In this document: in pieces, positions 59,191 to 64,000 of the stretch
Layout: the number at the start of each line of letters is the position of its first letter
Position numbering within the stretch: the stretch's first letter is position 1
Notes under the pieces: model-generated
Seen by the model: the letters and a program-made list of their open reading frames with translations, nothing else
Databases searched by the model: none
Told to the model about the DNA's origin: nothing
Program-made: the position numbers and the translations under genes
From: Cryptomeria japonica
Taxonomy: Eukaryota > Streptophyta > Pinopsida > Cupressales > Cupressaceae
Direction of reading: 5' to 3'
Assembly: GCF_030272615.1 (NCBI RefSeq)
Contig: NC_081410.1
Span: 121,892,640 to 121,956,639 of the forward strand
DNA length: 64,000 nt

Positions 59191-60363
59191 AGTTGTCATT
59201 AGTTTTATGTCCAAATTCATCCTATATACTCTATTCGGTTAATACTACTGAAATATTTAGTCGGTAAGTATTAAGGGTGTCGGTTATAGAAGAAAGGCTA
59301 GTCACCAAGATAAGAAATACCAAGCTGCCTACCAAGTTCTTATGTCTACCGAGCAACAAAGAAGGTATATCAAGTCAATCTAAACCAAGTGGAAACGTGT
59401 TACCAGATTCAATGAACCTGGACACATATCTGGTAATGTGTTACAAGATTTGAGAACAAGGAACCGTTATTACATAGGGAATTGCACTTAAAGATTTTGT
59501 ATGATTTTGAGGAAGTTTATCTAATGAAATAATTTCTATGTTTATTCATTCGATAAAACATGTTTGTATGATCGATGTATGAACAAGATCACTACCTCAG
59601 AGATCTATATATACAGAGTGATTTGAGTATCTAACATATAGAGGGAAGATGATGAGTTGAAAATGAAAGTCTTGAGAGAAGTTAAGATGTGATGATTGAA
59701 CAGAGATATTCAGTGGTCACCGAGAAGGTTTTTCTAGAAAACAGCTTAAGGGACAGAGTATACAGAAGAGGTCACCAAGTTGATCTATCAATTACCGAGG
59801 TATGTTATGAGCATGGTAATTTCATATTGAGCACATAGAGTCTGCTATAACATTTCAGATGTAAAGTTGTAGATATTTTGTAAAGACTTTGATTGAATTA
59901 TTTGAGTTGTGATAGAAACCTTTAACTGGGTAAAAGACTCTAACAAAGTCTATAAATTGTAAAGCCTTTAACCAGGTACAACATTTTGTAAAAGTGTTTG
60001 TAAAATCCTTTAGCAAGGTAGATCTACAAGATCTTGATACTCCTAATAGGGTAAGCTATCAAAAATAGCTAAACATGTAGCTCTAACCGAGCAACCTTTA
60101 TTATTGCAGTAGTGAAGTTGTGGGTGCCATCCCCACCATAGTTTTTCTCTCTAACCAAGAGTTTCTGCGTAACCAAAATATTTGTGTTATGAAGTGAAAT
60201 GTGTATGGATGTTATTTCTATGATTATGTTTTAGCATTATATATTATGAGATCAGCTATACACAGTTTATGTTTGTCAGTAAGATTGTTTTTGAAGAAAT
60301 GTTTTGATGTACTGATTCACCCCTCCCCTCTCAATACATTATCTTTCTTTGGTGGACCTAACA
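59191..60363 (+). repeat. 5' LTR of a second pol-less copia-like element (start uncertain)
   Basis: The right end is firm: ...GGTGGACCTAACA at 60,363 stands two bases before a perfect initiator-Met PBS. The left end is not resolved; TGTCATTAG near 59,192 and TGTCGGTTATAG near 59,279 are candidates. The sequence near the end (GATTCACCCCTCCCCTCTCA) matches the same region of the LTR at 26,212-27,322. Confidence 0.6.
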
Positions 60364-60365
60364 AT

Positions 60366-60377
60366 TGGTATCAGAGC
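60366..60377 (+). other. Initiator-Met tRNA primer-binding site
   Basis: TGGTATCAGAGC is a perfect match to the standard plant copia PBS. Confidence 0.9.
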
Positions 60378-60425
60378 ACTACTCTTGGAAAAGGGTTTCA
60401 CAGCCTAAAGAGAAAGATCCTAACA

Positions 60426-61705
60426 ATGGAAGGCTATAAACAATCACGCAGAATTATGAATCATCAAGAAGAATTGGATCATGCCAATCAAGTGATTGTA
60501 GACATGCAGAGACAAATGCAAAAATCACTGAAAGTCAGAAGAAGATTGTCTGATGATTTACAAGACTCACAAGAGTTGGTGGAACAAATTGAGACATCAT
60601 CTGAAAACAGCATATCAGAAGAGTTTGAAGAAATGATTGTAGAATTGAAAGAAAAGAACAAAGCACTTAATGATCAGCTAAAAGCAATGAAAAGGGAACA
60701 TGAGTACTTCAGCACATAGGTGACTGAAAAACTTGATGCATTGAGAATAGCTAAAGACAACATAAGAGATTTAGAAAGAGAAAAACAACAGCTAGAAGAA
60801 AAGGTATCTGAAAAGAATGATGAAATCACAAGGATGAGTTGAATTCAACACAATCTGTCTGATCAACTAGGCTATGCACATCATGAAGCAAATCTAAAAG
60901 AAAATGAGAATCAAGCATTGAAACTTCAATTATCAAGATTGACCGATGAACTTGAAGTAAAAAAGAAGTCAAAAGAAACACTAAAGAAAAGTTATGAAGC
61001 GTCAAGAATGTTGGATGAGCAACTAAACATAAGATCACCCAACAAATCTGTCAGATTCGGTTACAAAAGAAATAACTCTACCGACAAAGGAATCAACACC
61101 ACCAAGAAAGGAGAATCATCAAAAAGGTTGGAAACAAAGATAAATTGAAAGATAAGAAGCCTATTTGCAATTACTGTGGAAAACAAGGACAAACTGCCAA
61201 CATGTGCCGAATCAAAAAAGGTAAGCAACCAAATGTCACTAGGTCTGATACTTATTGTTACAATTGCAATAAATATGGTCACACATATAATCAATGTAGG
61301 ACAAAGTCTGTTAGCAATCATCAAAAGGCAAAATTCAAAGGGTTTTGCAAAAACTACAATAGATATGGACACAATACTGAGAAGTGTTGGTTTAAGCAGA
61401 AAAACTATATGTGGTTTTCACACCGAGCAAATACTAGAAGCTACCGAACTCACACAAATCATAACCAACAATATACTATAGTACCATGGGATTACAATAC
61501 AAGGATATGGTGTGAATGTTGTGGAAGGTATGGACATATAAGTGCCAACTGTATGATAAGGTTTGGAATAAACAATCGGAGATCATGGAGAAATCCTGGA
61601 ATGGCATGCTTTCATTGTCATAAAGTTGGACACTTGGCTAAAGATTGCAAAGATCAACCCAGAGGAGATCCTGAAGAGATAAGAATCAAATTACAGAAAA
61701 TCTAG
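60426..61705 (+). pseudogene. Gag of element B: coiled coil plus five zinc knuckles
   Basis: ATG at 60,426 (MEGYKQSRRIMNHQEELDHA) opens a long helical, charged region with coiled-coil character (EEMIVELKEKNKALNDQLKA, DNIRDLEREKQQLEEKV) running to about 61,010, with two in-frame stops (60,717 and about 60,838). After one frameshift near 61,125 come five CCHC-like units: CNYCGKQGQTANMC (His lost), CYNCNKYGHTYNQC, CKNYNRYGHNTEKC (second Cys lost), CECCGRYGHISANC and CFHCHKVGHLAKDC. The usual N-terminal copia Gag domain, seen at 41,297, is absent. The ORF ends at 61,705. Confidence 0.8.
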
Positions 61706-62298
61706 AAAAAGAAGGAAAATGGGTCAAATAATGAAGAAAGCACCTTACCTACCGAGTTAGGTGCATTTACTTCTAATTAATCAATAAAGGTATGAAGGGA
61801 CTGCATTTTCACAAGGTTAGATCTTAACAGTTCCTATTTTAATCATGAACATAATTCCAAAATCTGCATACCTGAGATGAAATAACATTTTTTTTACTAT
61901 CTAGTCTATTGTGAAGTACCAGAGAAGTCGGTATATGCATTAACCTGTCTAGTCGGTAAAAGCATATAAGGAAGTTAGTCGATTTAGTGGAACCGAGTGC
62001 ACTTAATGCTTATCTTACCTAATTGCACGAAGCCCAATAAGGTAAAGGGTGTATTAAAGTTCTTTGTGCGGTCATTTTAAACTTACCAGTTTTCAAAAAG
62101 CAGAGCTAAGAAAATCAAAGGTGATCAAACATTTCTAGAGCGAATTCAAGGTATTTTCACACAATCTTAAACGCATTTTCAAGCAAGTTAACCGATCAAT
62201 ATCAGTTGTGAATATTTGCATTATATTTACTAAGTCGAAAGCGTTTTCTAGTTAGTTGAAACCCTAAGCTATTTTGTTAGTACAAATCCAAATTTGAA
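61706..62298 (+). other. Spacer between Gag and accessory ORF of element B
   Basis: Non-coding, AT-rich. It holds a repeated TCGGTA (AGTCGGTATATG, AGTCGGTAAAAG near 61,927-61,965) and ends AATTTGAA before the accessory ATG. Compare 30,854-31,269. Confidence 0.4.
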
Positions 62299-64000
62299 AT
62301 GGCTCCCAAGATGCAGAAACCTATTGTAGTTGAGACTATTGAGAAGCCCTCACTAAAGTATTCCTTACCTCCCAAAGTGGCATCTGAAACCGATGAGAAA
62401 ACTACATTTTCTCTTATTCCAGATAGGGTTCTGTTGGTTGAAGATGTTAGATTTTATACTAAGTGTCATGTTGAAGAGCTAGGTCATACCGAAATTAAGG
62501 ACATGTATGATGAATTATGCACCAATGGAATCCTAGATAGTAAGTTTGAGCATATAAAAGTTAAGGGATTGACTGAAGCCCTAACCTATCCTCAAGTTTT
62601 CAAACCCTAATGGGTCTTGAGAAGAGTGCATGACGACTTTATGTGGTTAGAGGATCAACTGTTCAAGATCTCCAAGGAGATTATTCACATAATAACCGGA
62701 TACCCTATATTCAACCATGCCCGAGCACAGAAGATGATTTCATAGAAGGAATTGATAACTTTAACCGAAATTGAGTCTAATTGTAGAGGTCTTAAGTTGA
62801 ATAATGTAACAGATGCAGAACTAAAGTTTGCAATTAGAGTCATTGGTTATTGTTTCTTCCAGTCGACAAGAGAAAATAGTGTACTGTGTGCAGCTGTAGA
62901 TTTGGCCTATAAAATTGTGAAAAAGGGTATGAAAGTTGATCTATGTGAAGTATTGTTGAAGAATCTTTTTGAAAATCTCAACACAATAAGGAAACCTAAG
63001 AAGAATAACACTGCTAACACACTAAAGTTTGGGTCACTCTTATTGTGTATGTTCTTCTATTTTTAGAAGTTATTTCCTTTAGTCAGTAACATTGTTTGGG
63101 AATTACACCGACCAATCACCCATCAGATAAATGATTTTATCAATCAGCTAGGTAATAATTTCAATGAGATAATGGATGATTACTTTAACAAATTTCAAGA
63201 AAAGATGCATAACAGGTACAGGATCCCACCTCAGCTAGCGGAAAAATATAAGGATACTATATGTTTTGAAGTGCACATCGACTACTGTTATGTCAATGCA
63301 GTAGAACCCAGAACTCAATCTTTACCGCATATGGGTTATGAGATTGATTTTGATATTACTCAACAGCAGATAGATGCCTTTCTGGCACTTCCAAGGCACT
63401 TGACCGAGATCAGGTATGGTACCTATGAAGAGGTTAAAGAAAAAGTAAAACTGAGCATAGTAGTACCAAAGGCTACCAGAAAAGCCACTAAAATGATCAA
63501 AGATTTAACTAAGAAATTTGGAGAAGGTTCTACCTCCACACTTACTAAGCCAGCAGGTAGGAAAAATGATCAACTTACAATTGAGGAAGAATTTGAAGCT
63601 CAAGAAGTAGCAATTACACTGAGCACCGAGTTGCCAAAGGGAAAAATTTTGAAAAGAAAGAAACAGGATACAACTAAGGTATCACCGACTCCACCAGTTA
63701 AGCAACATAACACTAGATCATCTACAGTGTCACCCAGTAAGAGGCAGAAAAATGTTGAATTGCCTAAGGTTACAAAGACTTATAGAAAGTCGACCAGGAG
63801 ACTCATTTTGAATAAGGAGTCAAGTGACACAGAATCCGAAGATGCAAATAAATTTCAGATTGTTAAAAGCACAAAGGAAGATGTACACAATGTTGACAAT
63901 TTTTGTGCAAAATTAAAACAATATGGAGGATTTGGGTCATTTAGGTATGTAAAATATGACTCTCAAACAGAAGAAGAGAAGAGGCAAATAGAAGAGTCAG
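62299..64000 (+). pseudogene. Accessory ORF of element B, runs off the window
   Basis: ATG at 62,299 (MAPKMQKPIVVETIEKPSL) opens one frame kept to the last base, about 567 codons. It has only three in-frame stops (62,608, about 62,743 and 63,064), and it is fully open from 63,067 to 64,000. It encodes LFKISKEIIHIITGYPIFNH, AELKFAIRVIGYCFFQSTRE, CEVLLKNLFENLNTI, LKFGSLLLCMFFYF, later VEPRTQSLPHMGYEIDFDI and a Lys/Thr/Pro-rich linker with basic clusters (KRKK, SKRQK). Order and motifs match the ORF at 30,853-27,552 (there VEPRTIRIMPMGYEVDV). Function unknown. Confidence 0.75.

Larger units (their letters stand above)
60364..64000 (+). mobile_element. Pol-less copia-like element, 3' end off-window (element B)
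   Basis: The order is PBS, coiled-coil/zinc-knuckle Gag (60,426-61,705), spacer (61,706-62,298) and an accessory ORF (62,299 to the window end). As in element A, no protease, integrase or RT separates the two ORFs. The 5' LTR lies upstream at 59,191-60,363. Confidence 0.75.

Overview
This window reads as a retrotransposon-filled intergenic stretch of a large seed-plant nuclear genome. A gymnosperm is plausible (giant LTRs, Tat-type Ty3/gypsy elements, a gymnosperm-mitochondrion-like GC-rich hairpin block), but nothing here proves it. I see no intact host gene. Almost every coding trace is a decayed piece of an LTR retrotransposon. Intact lineages can be read from motifs, target-site duplications (TSDs) and primer-binding sites (PBS).

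Layout. 1-~9.2 kb: decayed plus-strand Ty3/gypsy element of the Tat type (LTR-like sequence, PBS, long leader, gag remnant, protease, G-patch, RT, RNase H, archaeal-type RNase H, integrase). 8.8-10.5 kb: AT-rich non-coding. 10.53-20.04 kb: GC-rich block made of direct repeats, hairpin modules and two D-arm-less tRNA-like structures, probably transferred organellar (mitochondrial-type) DNA. 20-25 kb: AT-rich non-coding. 24.96-26.21 and 37.69-38.56 kb: two halves of one minus-strand plant-mobile-domain-like ORF, split by later insertions. Those insertions are a minus-strand copia-like element without pol (26.21-~32.06 kb) and the 3' end plus 5.6-kb LTR of another gypsy element (~32.06-37.69 kb).

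39.46 kb onward: a copia element (1.77-kb LTR, initiator-Met PBS, gag). Its gag is cut at 41,431 by a 17.4-kb Ogre/Tat-like giant (41,432-58,836; 5.4- and 5.9-kb LTRs; TSD GGTAT) and resumes in frame at 58,842. A further copia-like element begins near 59.2 kb (PBS 60,366) and runs off the end of the window. It has the same pol-less plan as the minus-strand one: a coiled-coil plus zinc-knuckle Gag, then a long accessory ORF.

Most notable: (1) each giant LTR carries its own ORF of about 980 codons, one uninterrupted frame apart from stop substitutions in the 3' copy; (2) that LTR ORF and the accessory ORFs of the two pol-less copia elements share a recognisable helical segment; (3) two independent pol-less elements share the same Gag + accessory-ORF plan; (4) an archaeal-type RNase H sits in two different places in the two Tat elements, each beside a degenerate standard RNase H; (5) a TAGCACAT-type motif array recurs in four places, two of them at the 5' side of an ORF in sense orientation. 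Homology statements are by-eye readings; no search was run.
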